NCBI GenBank assembly: GCA_036159515.1
Contig: JAYYEV010000048.1
Span: 1-15,301 of the forward strand
Length of the DNA stretch: 15,301 nt
Reading direction: 5' to 3'
From: GCA-002727735 sp036159515
Lineage (GTDB): Bacteria > Bacteroidota > Bacteroidia > Flavobacteriales_D > Parvicellaceae
Position 1 is the first letter of the stretch, and each line of letters starts with the position of its first letter. The position numbers and the translations under genes are program-made. Below are positions 7,361 to 14,292 of this stretch, in pieces. The notes beneath the pieces were generated by a model that was not told the origin of the DNA, searched no databases, and saw nothing but the letters and a program-made list of their open reading frames with translations.

Positions 7361-8206
7361 ATGTTGAAAGGTACATTAATTCCCATAGGTGGTAATGAAG
7401 ACAAGGGTTCAGATGAAGAAATTAGTGAATTCGTCAAAGATGGCATCTTGTCCCAAGTGGTAAAAGAGAGTGGTGGTGAAAATGCAAATTTCTTAGTTAT
7501 CCCCACTGCTTCAAAGATCCCAAAACAAGTGGGTAAAAATTACAAAAAAGCGCTTAAAAGGTTAGGTTGTGTAAATATTAACATTAAGAACATAAGTAAA
7601 CGCAGTCAATGTGATAAGAAATCCATTCAACAACTTTTCTTAGATGCGGATTGTATTTTCTTTACTGGCGGAGATCAATCTAGAATTGTCGATATCATTG
7701 GAGGGTCTATTGTACATGATATTATTTTTAATAGATTGAAAAATGATAATATAGTACTATCAGGTACAAGTGCCGGTGCTATGTCCATGTCAAAGGAAAT
7801 GATTATGGGTGGAAGTAGTGTTGAATGTTTGGTAAAGGGTTCAGTTAAAATGAGAGAGGGAATGAATTACATTCCTGATATGATTATTGATTCTCATTTT
7901 GTTAATAGAGGAAGATTTGGTCGATTAGCAGAAGCTGTAGCTCGATTTCCTGATCTTATTGGTATTGGACTTGCAGAAGATACGGGATTAATTATTAAAA
8001 ATAATGAGTTTAAGGTAATTGGTTCAGGAATGGTAATCGTATTTGACCCTTCTGGATTGTCCCATAATAATTACGAAGTTTTACATAAAGATTTACCGAT
8101 GAGTATGACTAATCTTACAACTCATATTTTAGCGGACGGAGATTCCTTTCATATGCATAACAGAACTATTAAGGTTTATCCCTTTGAGGAATATATAAAT
8201 CAGTAA
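7361..8206 (+). CDS. cphB: Cyanophycinase, intracellular (peptidase S51)
   Basis: A 281-residue serine peptidase that cuts cyanophycin to beta-Asp-Arg dipeptides. Family landmarks are in order: F-F-T-G-G-D-Q-S-R (100-108), the nucleophile elbow G-T-S-A-G-A-M (135-141, Ser137), D-S-H-F (177-180), R-G-R-F-G-R (183-188) and G-L-A-E-D-T-G (203-209). Compared with Synechocystis CphB as I remember it (Ser132, His174, Glu201; Gln101, Asp172, Arg178, Arg180, Arg183), every one of these is present at a constant offset of five: Ser137, His179, Glu206, Gln106, Asp177, Arg183, Arg185, Arg188. The remembered pocket residue Gln173 is Ser178 here. There is no signal peptide, so this is the storage-mobilising cytosolic form rather than an exported scavenging form. 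It diverges from cphA and overlaps the convergent peptidase gene by 7 bases. Confidence 0.93.
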   Translation: MLKGTLIPIGGNEDKGSDEEISEFVKDGILSQVVKESGGENANFLVIPTASKIPKQVGKNYKKALKRLGCVNINIKNISKRSQCDKKSIQQLFLDADCIFFTGGDQSRIVDIIGGSIVHDIIFNRLKNDNIVLSGTSAGAMSMSKEMIMGGSSVECLVKGSVKMREGMNYIPDMIIDSHFVNRGRFGRLAEAVARFPDLIGIGLAEDTGLIIKNNEFKVIGSGMVIVFDPSGLSHNNYEVLHKDLPMSMTNLTTHILADGDSFHMHNRTIKVYPFEEYINQ

Positions 8207-9123
8207 ATTTCGATTAGGGGAGTCCCGTTTTTAGACCAAGAAGCTCGATACATTCCATCTGTGTTAAATGGCATCTCAATATTTCCTTTATTGTCAATAG
8301 CAATTAATCCACCGTCCCCACCAATTTTTTTAATTCTATTATGAATCACCTTAGATGTGGCTGTTTTCAAGTCAAGTTGTGCCATTTCCATTAAACAGGA
8401 AACATCATATGCTGTCACTTGTCGTATGAAAAATTCACCTGATCCTGTGCATGACACTGCACATGTGTTGTTATTGGCATAGTTTCCAGCCCCTATAACA
8501 GAACTATCTCCTATTCTCCCATATTTTTTATTTGTCATTCCTCCTGTTGAAGTTGCAGCAGCTAAATCCCCCTGCATGTCTAAAGCTACCGCACCAACCG
8601 TTCCAAACTTCTTAGGATTGGTTTTGGAGTGATCTAGTTGAAATTGATCACTATCTTTAATAGAAATCCATTGATCATATCTAAATTGATCAAAGAAATA
8701 GGTGTTTTCGGCTGTCTCACATTTCATTTCTTTTCCAAATTGGATTGCACCATCACCCGTAAGAATTACGTGTTCACTATTTTCCATAACATGTCTTGCG
8801 ACTAAAATTGGATTTTTAAATTGATCAATGCCACATACAGCTCCAGCATTAAGGTCTTTCCCATTCATAATAGAAGCATCCATTTCGTGTTTCCCAAGGT
8901 GGTTAAAAACAGATCCTTTACCAGCATTGAAAAGAGGATTGTTTTCAAGCTCAACAACTGCACAGCAAACAGCCTCTATTGCACTTCCCTTTTTTTGTAA
9001 TACTTCTTTTCCTTTTAAAATCGCATCTTTAAGTCCTTTTTTATATTTGATTTCTAGCTCTTCTGTTAATTCTTCTTTTAAAATGGTGCCCGCACCTCCA
9101 TGTATGGCAATTCCTATATTCAT
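8200..9123 (-). CDS. iaaA: Isoaspartyl peptidase / plant-type L-asparaginase (Ntn hydrolase)
   Basis: A 307-residue precursor of the plant-type asparaginase family, which self-cleaves into two subunits and hydrolyses beta-aspartyl dipeptides and asparagine. The cut site is G-T-V-G-A-V-A-L-D (174-182), freeing Thr175 as nucleophile. T-S-T-G-G (191-195), G-R-I-G-D-S (202-207) and C-T-G-S-G-E (225-230) supply Thr193, Arg203, Asp206 and Thr226. These match the known E. coli EcAIII residues Thr179, Thr197, Arg207, Asp210 and Thr230 at a constant offset of four. No signal peptide is seen. Beside cphA and cphB, the obvious substrate is beta-Asp-Arg released from cyanophycin, giving free Asp and Arg. 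The linker before the nucleophile (about 143-170) is polar with three D-Q pairs, in the region that normally varies. The gene is on the cphA strand, with cphB between them in opposite orientation. Confidence 0.93.
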   Translation of the reverse strand: MNIGIAIHGGAGTILKEELTEELEIKYKKGLKDAILKGKEVLQKKGSAIEAVCCAVVELENNPLFNAGKGSVFNHLGKHEMDASIMNGKDLNAGAVCGIDQFKNPILVARHVMENSEHVILTGDGAIQFGKEMKCETAENTYFFDQFRYDQWISIKDSDQFQLDHSKTNPKKFGTVGAVALDMQGDLAAATSTGGMTNKKYGRIGDSSVIGAGNYANNNTCAVSCTGSGEFFIRQVTAYDVSCLMEMAQLDLKTATSKVIHNRIKKIGGDGGLIAIDNKGNIEMPFNTDGMYRASWSKNGTPLIEIY

Positions 9124-9242
9124 AACTTAAAATTTAGATTTATTGTGATAAATCGTTTGTTATTTACAAAAATGCAATTGTTTAAAAAAATGTGCATATA
9201 AATCATGTACAAAATATATTGTAACTGGAATATTATATAATA

Positions 9243-10346
9243 TTGCTCAAAATATTTGTTATTTCTACATTCAAACCCATACAATTCGACACTTCTACAC
9301 CGGATTTTGTAAAAGTTCTAAGAAAAAGAGTAAATAGATACTTTAAAGAAAATAATGTTTCAAGAAACAGTAATGGAGCCATGATTTTTAAGAGCGTTTT
9401 TATGCTTTTACTTTTTTACATTCCATATTCTCTTATATATACTCCTTTCATTGATGGTTTTTGGTATTTAATTCCTTGGACCGTAATGGGCTTTGGTATG
9501 GCTGGTATAGGACTTTCGGTAATGCATGATGGTAATCATAATGCCTATTCAAAAAATCAGCTAATCAATAAACTCTCAGGTTTTGGATTAAATCTGATGG
9601 GTGGTTATGATTTGAATTGGAGAATCCAACATAACTTGTTACATCACACTTATACTAACATTGATGGTATGGATGAAGATGTAGATGCAGGTGTAATTTT
9701 GAGATTTTCTTCAAACCAAAAGAGAAAACGACATCATCGTTTTCAACATATTTATGCTTGGTTATTATATTCTCTTTTGTCAATATCGTGGATTACAAAT
9801 AAGGATTTTATTCAAGTGGTTAAATACCATAAAATGGATCTTTTAAAGTCTCAAAATATTTCTTACGGAAGAGCCTTACTAAACCTTTTTTCTTGGAAGA
9901 TATTTTATTTTCTTTACATTTTAGTAGTACCTATTTTAATTTTAGGAAACCCCTGGATACATATTGCTGGATTCTTTTTAATGCATTTCATAGCTGGCTT
10001 TTTTCTTTCTACCATTTTCCTATGCGCTCACATTGTTGATCAGACTGATTTTCCAGAGCCTGACAATTCTGGAAATATTAAGAAAAATTGGTACGTTCAT
10101 CAATTAGAAACTACAGCAAACTTTTCAAATTACAGGAGTTTTTTCTCTTGGTTTATTGGTGGTCTGAACTATCAAATTGAACATCATCTATTCCCTTCAA
10201 TTTGTCATGTTCATTATCATGATATTTCCAAAATTGTAAAGAAAACTGCTGAAGAATACAACATACCTTATCATGCTAACCACACTTTTTTTAGTGCCTT
10301 AAAACACCACTACAAACATCTCAAGCTGATGGGGAAGGGTAGTTAG
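9243..10346 (+). CDS. Membrane fatty acid desaturase (three-histidine-box, front-end-like)
   Basis: A 367-residue integral membrane di-iron desaturase that would insert a double bond into a fatty acyl chain. The three histidine boxes are intact: H-D-G-N-H (95-99), H-N-L-L-H-H (130-135) and Q-I-E-H-H (311-315). The Q-x-x-H-H form of box three is typical of front-end and linoleoyl-CoA desaturase-like enzymes. Hydrophobic segments lie near 47-70, 74-96, 218-236 and 240-262. No cytochrome b5 domain is fused, so an external electron donor is needed. The start is unusual: the only codon of standard initiator type that keeps the conserved N-terminal segment (about 11-35) and is not preceded by a stop is TTG at 9243, with an in-frame TAA at 9222; the first ATG in frame is codon 47. 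It is transcribed alone, and its 3' end overlaps hutF by 4 bases. Acyl position specificity is unknown. Confidence 0.88.
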   Translation: MLKIFVISTFKPIQFDTSTPDFVKVLRKRVNRYFKENNVSRNSNGAMIFKSVFMLLLFYIPYSLIYTPFIDGFWYLIPWTVMGFGMAGIGLSVMHDGNHNAYSKNQLINKLSGFGLNLMGGYDLNWRIQHNLLHHTYTNIDGMDEDVDAGVILRFSSNQKRKRHHRFQHIYAWLLYSLLSISWITNKDFIQVVKYHKMDLLKSQNISYGRALLNLFSWKIFYFLYILVVPILILGNPWIHIAGFFLMHFIAGFFLSTIFLCAHIVDQTDFPEPDNSGNIKKNWYVHQLETTANFSNYRSFFSWFIGGLNYQIEHHLFPSICHVHYHDISKIVKKTAEEYNIPYHANHTFFSALKHHYKHLKLMGKGS

Positions 10347-11719
10347 TTTCTGCTTTTTAGTTCTTTAAGCGTTTTAGCGTAATCTTCTTGAATCTTTTTA
10401 ACTGAATTTCTTTTTTGTGAATGACTATAACCTCCTACAAAAGTGTCTAATTGAAATTCACTTCCTGATGCATACACAGCAGTATCCAATAATTGATGGT
10501 TATTTGTATGGGACAATAACGGATGTTTGTTGTCAAGCTGAATGAAATTAAGAGGATGATTTAATTCAAAATATTTTTCAATTTCCATTCCAACAGCTGA
10601 ATTACCATTTAAAATGGCATGGTGAAACGCTACCTCAGCACTTGAGAAATGCGCTAAATTGTCTTGATGAAATGTGTTTCGTCTATTGGTAACTAATCTT
10701 TGGCCATAGTCTAACATTCTAATCTCATCAAATGGATTAATTGAGATGTGACTATCACTTCCTAAAGACCACCTCCCATTGTTTTTTTGATATTCAGCAA
10801 AAGGAAACAATCCATCAGCTAGATTCCCTTCTGTGGTCGGGCATAAAACCACGTTGACCTTGCTTTTACTCAATAAGTGAATTTCTTTATTGGATAGGTG
10901 AGTAGCATGTACTAGATGGTGGCTGTGGTTTAAGTTTATTTGTTCTGACAGCCACTCAACAGGTCTTTTCCCAAGAGATTTTATCGCGTCATTTACTTCC
11001 TTTTTTTGCTCAGATATATGCAGGTGGAAGGGGTGTAGATTATTATTAAATTCATTAATTTGAATTAAATTTTCTTGATTTACGGCTCTAATCGAATGAA
11101 TGCCTATTCCTACATGTTGATTGTATGCTTTTGTAATAGATTTAGTTTTCTCAAATAAGTCAAGGTATTCCTCAATATTTTTGGAAATAAATCTTCTTTG
11201 TTCATTTTGCGGCGGTTGATTAAAACCACCCATCTGATAACACATAGGAATAAGAGTGATATTGATTCCAGCCATCTTTGCTGCCTCTAACAATTGCATT
11301 CCCATTTCAGCATGGTTACTGTATTTATTTCCCTTTTGGTCATGATGTAAATAATGAAATTCAGCTACGTGTGTGTATCCATTCCTGACCATTTCACTGT
11401 AAAGGAATGCTGCAATGTTTCTTAATTGATCTGGATTTACTGTTAATGCAAGATCATACATGGCTTTTCTCCAACTCCAGAAATTAGAATTATTTCCTAT
11501 GGGATGTTTTTCTGCTAAACCAACCATGGCAAACTGAAAGGCGTGGGAATGAGCATTCGGAATTCCAGGTATAGCTAAATTGATTGTTACTTCTTCACCG
11601 TTAAAATTCGTAACCCCTTCTTTTATGGAAGTAATGCAACCCTTCGTATTTATGGACACTAATACATTTTCTTTCCAACCTAGTTCAGTCCATAATTTTT
11701 TGAAGTGAAATGATTTCAT
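10343..11719 (-). CDS. hutF: Formimidoylglutamate deiminase
   Basis: A 458-residue amidohydrolase-superfamily enzyme that converts N-formimino-L-glutamate to N-formyl-L-glutamate and ammonia in the five-step histidine degradation route. The HutF pattern is clear: P-G-I-P-N-A-H-S-H-A-F-Q (51-62) gives the first metal ligands (His57, His59), E-F-H-Y-L-H-H-D (120-127) is characteristic of HutF, H-L-H-I-S-E-Q (232-238) gives His234, V-H-A-T-H (270-274) gives His271/His274, and G-S-D-S-H (320-324) gives the catalytic Asp322. Length is normal and no signal peptide is seen, so it is cytosolic. The ATG overlaps the hutG stop codon in an ATGA arrangement (11716-11719), so the pair is translationally coupled with hutG first. 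The earlier genes hutH, hutU and hutI are not in the window. The 3' end overlaps the desaturase gene by 4 bases. Confidence 0.93.
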   Translation of the reverse strand: MKSFHFKKLWTELGWKENVLVSINTKGCITSIKEGVTNFNGEEVTINLAIPGIPNAHSHAFQFAMVGLAEKHPIGNNSNFWSWRKAMYDLALTVNPDQLRNIAAFLYSEMVRNGYTHVAEFHYLHHDQKGNKYSNHAEMGMQLLEAAKMAGINITLIPMCYQMGGFNQPPQNEQRRFISKNIEEYLDLFEKTKSITKAYNQHVGIGIHSIRAVNQENLIQINEFNNNLHPFHLHISEQKKEVNDAIKSLGKRPVEWLSEQINLNHSHHLVHATHLSNKEIHLLSKSKVNVVLCPTTEGNLADGLFPFAEYQKNNGRWSLGSDSHISINPFDEIRMLDYGQRLVTNRRNTFHQDNLAHFSSAEVAFHHAILNGNSAVGMEIEKYFELNHPLNFIQLDNKHPLLSHTNNHQLLDTAVYASGSEFQLDTFVGGYSHSQKRNSVKKIQEDYAKTLKELKSRN

Positions 11720-12513
11720 ATTAGTGATTCTATTAAGAGTTGGAACGTGTTTTTAAGTATTTTTTTTATTTCCTCAGCCTTTTTTTCGTCATACTTTGTT
11801 TCATCATGACTCATGTATAAATCCTTACACATCTCTAACTGTATGGCGTGTATGTGTTGACTTGGGTTTCCTTTACTCCTTGTAAGATACCCTCCTTTGA
11901 ACGGACTATTATAATTTACCTGCAACCCCGATTTATTTAATTCATCCATCGTAATTTTTGAAAACTTGATATCACATGATGTAGATTCGTTATCTCCAAT
12001 AATAAAATCTGGGAAAGGGTTTTTGTGAATAGTAGGTACTAATCTTCTAATAGAATGAGCATCCCAAAAAAAAGCTTGGTTAAATTTTGATTTAAAATCT
12101 ATTAAAAGCTGATTGATTTTTTCGTGATATGGGTTAAAATAATGAGCTAATCTACCTTCTATTTCATGTGGGTTCAGTACGTACTCATTTCGGTAAATGT
12201 CCTCTCCTAAAAAGTTTGTAGTTGGACATAAACTAGTTATAATTCTTCCATCATAATAAAGTGATTTGTTGTTTGGTTCTCTGTTTAAATCAATAACCCA
12301 CCTTGAATAGAAAGGAATAATAGTTGTAATACCGAGAGCTGGAGCAAAATCATATAATTTATCTAGAAACCAATCTGTATCATCTAAATTTTCCAATTGA
12401 TTTTTTTTATACATAGCAGACAAATTTTCTGGAATACCAGTACCACAATGTGGTATGCTTAACACAAAAGGAACTGCTCGATTAGTAGGTTCTATTATTT
12501 TAAAGATCTTCAA
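11716..12513 (-). CDS. hutG: N-formylglutamate amidohydrolase (FGase family)
   Basis: A 265-residue zinc-dependent hydrolase of the N-formylglutamate amidohydrolase family, which releases formate and glutamate from the HutF product. Visible landmarks are S-I-P-H-C-G (19-24), D-D-T-D-W-F (44-49), Y-S-R-W-V-I-D-L-N-R-E (69-79) and F-W-D-A-H-S (149-154); the histidines and acidic residues in these motifs are the probable metal and substrate ligands. The direct link to hutF by a 4-base overlap makes the role firm. The initiator appears to be TTG at 12513: an in-frame stop lies three codons upstream, and the next ATG (codon 34) would delete the essential S-I-P-H motif. The upstream gap to the MoxR gene is 94 AT-rich bases in which I could not place a convincing promoter for either strand. 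Confidence 0.9.
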   Translation of the reverse strand: MKIFKIIEPTNRAVPFVLSIPHCGTGIPENLSAMYKKNQLENLDDTDWFLDKLYDFAPALGITTIIPFYSRWVIDLNREPNNKSLYYDGRIITSLCPTTNFLGEDIYRNEYVLNPHEIEGRLAHYFNPYHEKINQLLIDFKSKFNQAFFWDAHSIRRLVPTIHKNPFPDFIIGDNESTSCDIKFSKITMDELNKSGLQVNYNSPFKGGYLTRSKGNPSQHIHAIQLEMCKDLYMSHDETKYDEKKAEEIKKILKNTFQLLIESLI

Positions 12514-12607
12514 GAAATTTTATAAATATTAACAAACAAATGAATTAATACTACAATATTCGTAATTCAAAAAGTTATATTCACATATATTTAAATAAAA
12601 AAGACAA

Positions 12608-13567
12608 ATGTTTGAAAATGATGTAGAAGCCGCTAATGCCTTTGTGAAGAAGATAGATCTATTAAAACTAGAAATTTCTAAAAAAGTAATTGGTCAAAAT
12701 AATGTGATTGACCAAGTTTTAATAAGCGTATTTTGTAAAGGTCATGCATTGTTGGTGGGTGTGCCTGGCTTAGCTAAAACATTAATGATAAATACCATTG
12801 CGGAATGTATGGGTTTAGATTTCAATCGGATTCAATTTACACCTGACTTGATGCCCTCTGATATTTTGGGTGCAGAAGTGCTGGACGAAAATAGATCCTT
12901 CAAATTTATCAAAGGCCCCGTATTTTCAAACATCATATTGGCAGATGAAATCAATAGAACTCCTCCGAAGACTCAGGCGGCACTTTTAGAAGCCATGCAA
13001 GAAAAGTCAATTACAATTTCGGGTAAAAATCATACATTAGGAAATCCTTTTTTTGTGCTTGCTACACAAAATCCCATTGAACAGGAAGGAACCTATCCAT
13101 TGCCGGAAGCTCAATTGGATCGATTTATGTTCAATATAGAAGTAAACTATCCCTCATTTGAAGAAGAAGTAAAAATAATTGAAGAAACTACAGGTGTAGT
13201 AGACCAAAAGTTGGATGTAATCATTAATCAAGATGAAATTTTATTTTTTCAGGATTTAATTCGTAGAGTACCAGTAAATCAAAGTGTTGTAGAATATGCG
13301 GTTGGTTTAGTTCATAAATCCAGACCAAATGCTAATGAATCTTCGGAATTTGTGAAAAAGTATATTTCGTGGGGTGCTGGTCCTAGAGCGTCACAATATT
13401 TAATTTTGGGAGCCAAATGCCATGCTTTGAAAATGGGAAAATATGCTCCAGACATAGAAGATGTAAAAGCAGTTTCTGCTCCTATATTGAGACATAGAAT
13501 TGTAAAAAATTACGTAGCTGAGGCGGATGGATTAACCATAGATAATATCATAAATGAAATATTATAA
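12608..13567 (+). CDS. MoxR family AAA+ ATPase
   Basis: A 319-residue AAA+ ATPase of the MoxR group, chaperone-like proteins that help mature or activate partner proteins, often ones with von Willebrand factor A domains. The motifs are complete: Walker A G-V-P-G-L-A-K-T (51-58), Walker B I-I-L-A-D-E-I-N-R (109-117), sensor 1 A-T-Q-N-P-I-E-Q-E-G (152-161), the arginine-finger region E-A-Q-L-D-R-F (167-173), and a sensor 2 segment with G-A-G-P-R-A-S. Length is normal and there is no signal peptide or membrane helix. Most MoxR genes are followed by DUF58 and VWA-domain membrane-protein genes. Here the next gene is convergent and unrelated, starting 5 bases past the stop, so this copy stands alone and its partner cannot be read from context. 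The ATG at 12608 is the natural start. Confidence 0.93.
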   Translation: MFENDVEAANAFVKKIDLLKLEISKKVIGQNNVIDQVLISVFCKGHALLVGVPGLAKTLMINTIAECMGLDFNRIQFTPDLMPSDILGAEVLDENRSFKFIKGPVFSNIILADEINRTPPKTQAALLEAMQEKSITISGKNHTLGNPFFVLATQNPIEQEGTYPLPEAQLDRFMFNIEVNYPSFEEEVKIIEETTGVVDQKLDVIINQDEILFFQDLIRRVPVNQSVVEYAVGLVHKSRPNANESSEFVKKYISWGAGPRASQYLILGAKCHALKMGKYAPDIEDVKAVSAPILRHRIVKNYVAEADGLTIDNIINEIL

Positions 13568-13572
13568 CAGTT

Positions 13573-14292
13573 TCACCATTCAAATAAATAGTTTATAATT
13601 CTATTCATCCACGGGTTGGATTTCCCCTTCATTTCTAGTTCTGTTCTTAGTTCTTTTTCTGTATAGGTTTTTTTGATTTTTAGATCTCCTATTAATTCAT
13701 CTACTTGGTCATTGTTTTTTTCTATTTTTTTAGCAAAATAAACTACACCACCGTCCTCTGTAGCTAGTCCAAGAATGGTTCCAGGTAAGCCGTTAAATGT
13801 TTCTGGCCCTGTACTAGGTAAAATTTGATCTGTATACCATGCATAGATTCGCGTAGTATCATTTTTTTGCCATATGGCTCTTCTACATTCATAGCCTGCA
13901 ATAAATCTTTTTCTTTCAGTTATTTTCCAAGTTCTTTTTACGATTTCATCTTTAACGGTTTTTCGGTCACCAAATAAATTATAAACGTTTATCCTTTCTC
14001 CGGTGGTAAAGTCTTGCAAAACTGTGTTTTTGGATGTAGCCCAATCGGCTTTAGATGGAATAGTAGACTCGTCAGGTAAAAAAATGGATTTCTCAGGATT
14101 AAAATATAAGTTAAATCGATCAATTTTAGTTTTTTCTCCTCTTAGCCATCGTTGTGATTCTGGAGTTTTATACTTTTTTAGCAAATTTGTTTTTCTTTCA
14201 AATAAAATTACACCGCTCTTAATTTGTCCGCTTAAAGAAAGGGTGCAGTTAAAAACAAAAAACAGGCATATGCTTTTAGTGAAAACTTTCAT
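13573..14292 (-). CDS. GLPGLI family exported protein
   Basis: A 239-residue exported protein of the Bacteroidota GLPGLI family (TIGR01200), whose function is unknown. The signal peptide covers about residues 1-23 and ends in S-G-Q. The family signature is present: I-A-G-Y-E-C-R-R-A (131-139), then A-W-Y-T-D-Q-I-L-P (151-159) and N-G-L-P-G-T-I-L-G-L (167-176), which gives the family its name. No lipobox or later membrane helix is seen, so it should be periplasmic or surface-associated. It overlaps the end of the upstream beta-barrel receptor gene by 17 bases, so the two are almost certainly co-transcribed. GLPGLI genes often sit beside such receptors, which suggests a joint role at the outer membrane (inference). 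The 3' end lies 5 bases from the end of the convergent MoxR gene. Confidence 0.9.
   Translation of the reverse strand: MKVFTKSICLFFVFNCTLSLSGQIKSGVILFERKTNLLKKYKTPESQRWLRGEKTKIDRFNLYFNPEKSIFLPDESTIPSKADWATSKNTVLQDFTTGERINVYNLFGDRKTVKDEIVKRTWKITERKRFIAGYECRRAIWQKNDTTRIYAWYTDQILPSTGPETFNGLPGTILGLATEDGGVVYFAKKIEKNNDQVDELIGDLKIKKTYTEKELRTELEMKGKSNPWMNRIINYLFEW

Noticed and set aside
7273..7506. 77-codon minus-strand open frame upstream of cphA
   Set aside because: Antisense to the start of cphB and covers the whole cphA-cphB regulatory gap; no domain or start support.
8630..8830. Cluster of TGATC words in the isoaspartyl peptidase gene
   Set aside because: Explained by repeated Asp-Gln codon pairs in the variable linker before the catalytic threonine; no regular spacing.
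8828..9130. 100-codon plus-strand open frame inside the isoaspartyl peptidase gene
   Set aside because: Antisense shadow of a well-supported gene; proline- and serine-rich translation without family features.
12514..12607. Possible promoter pair in the hutG-moxR gap
   Set aside because: The best -7 matches (such as TTCATTTG and TATATTTA) have a mismatch and no TTG at suitable spacing, so neither can be told from chance in such AT-rich DNA.
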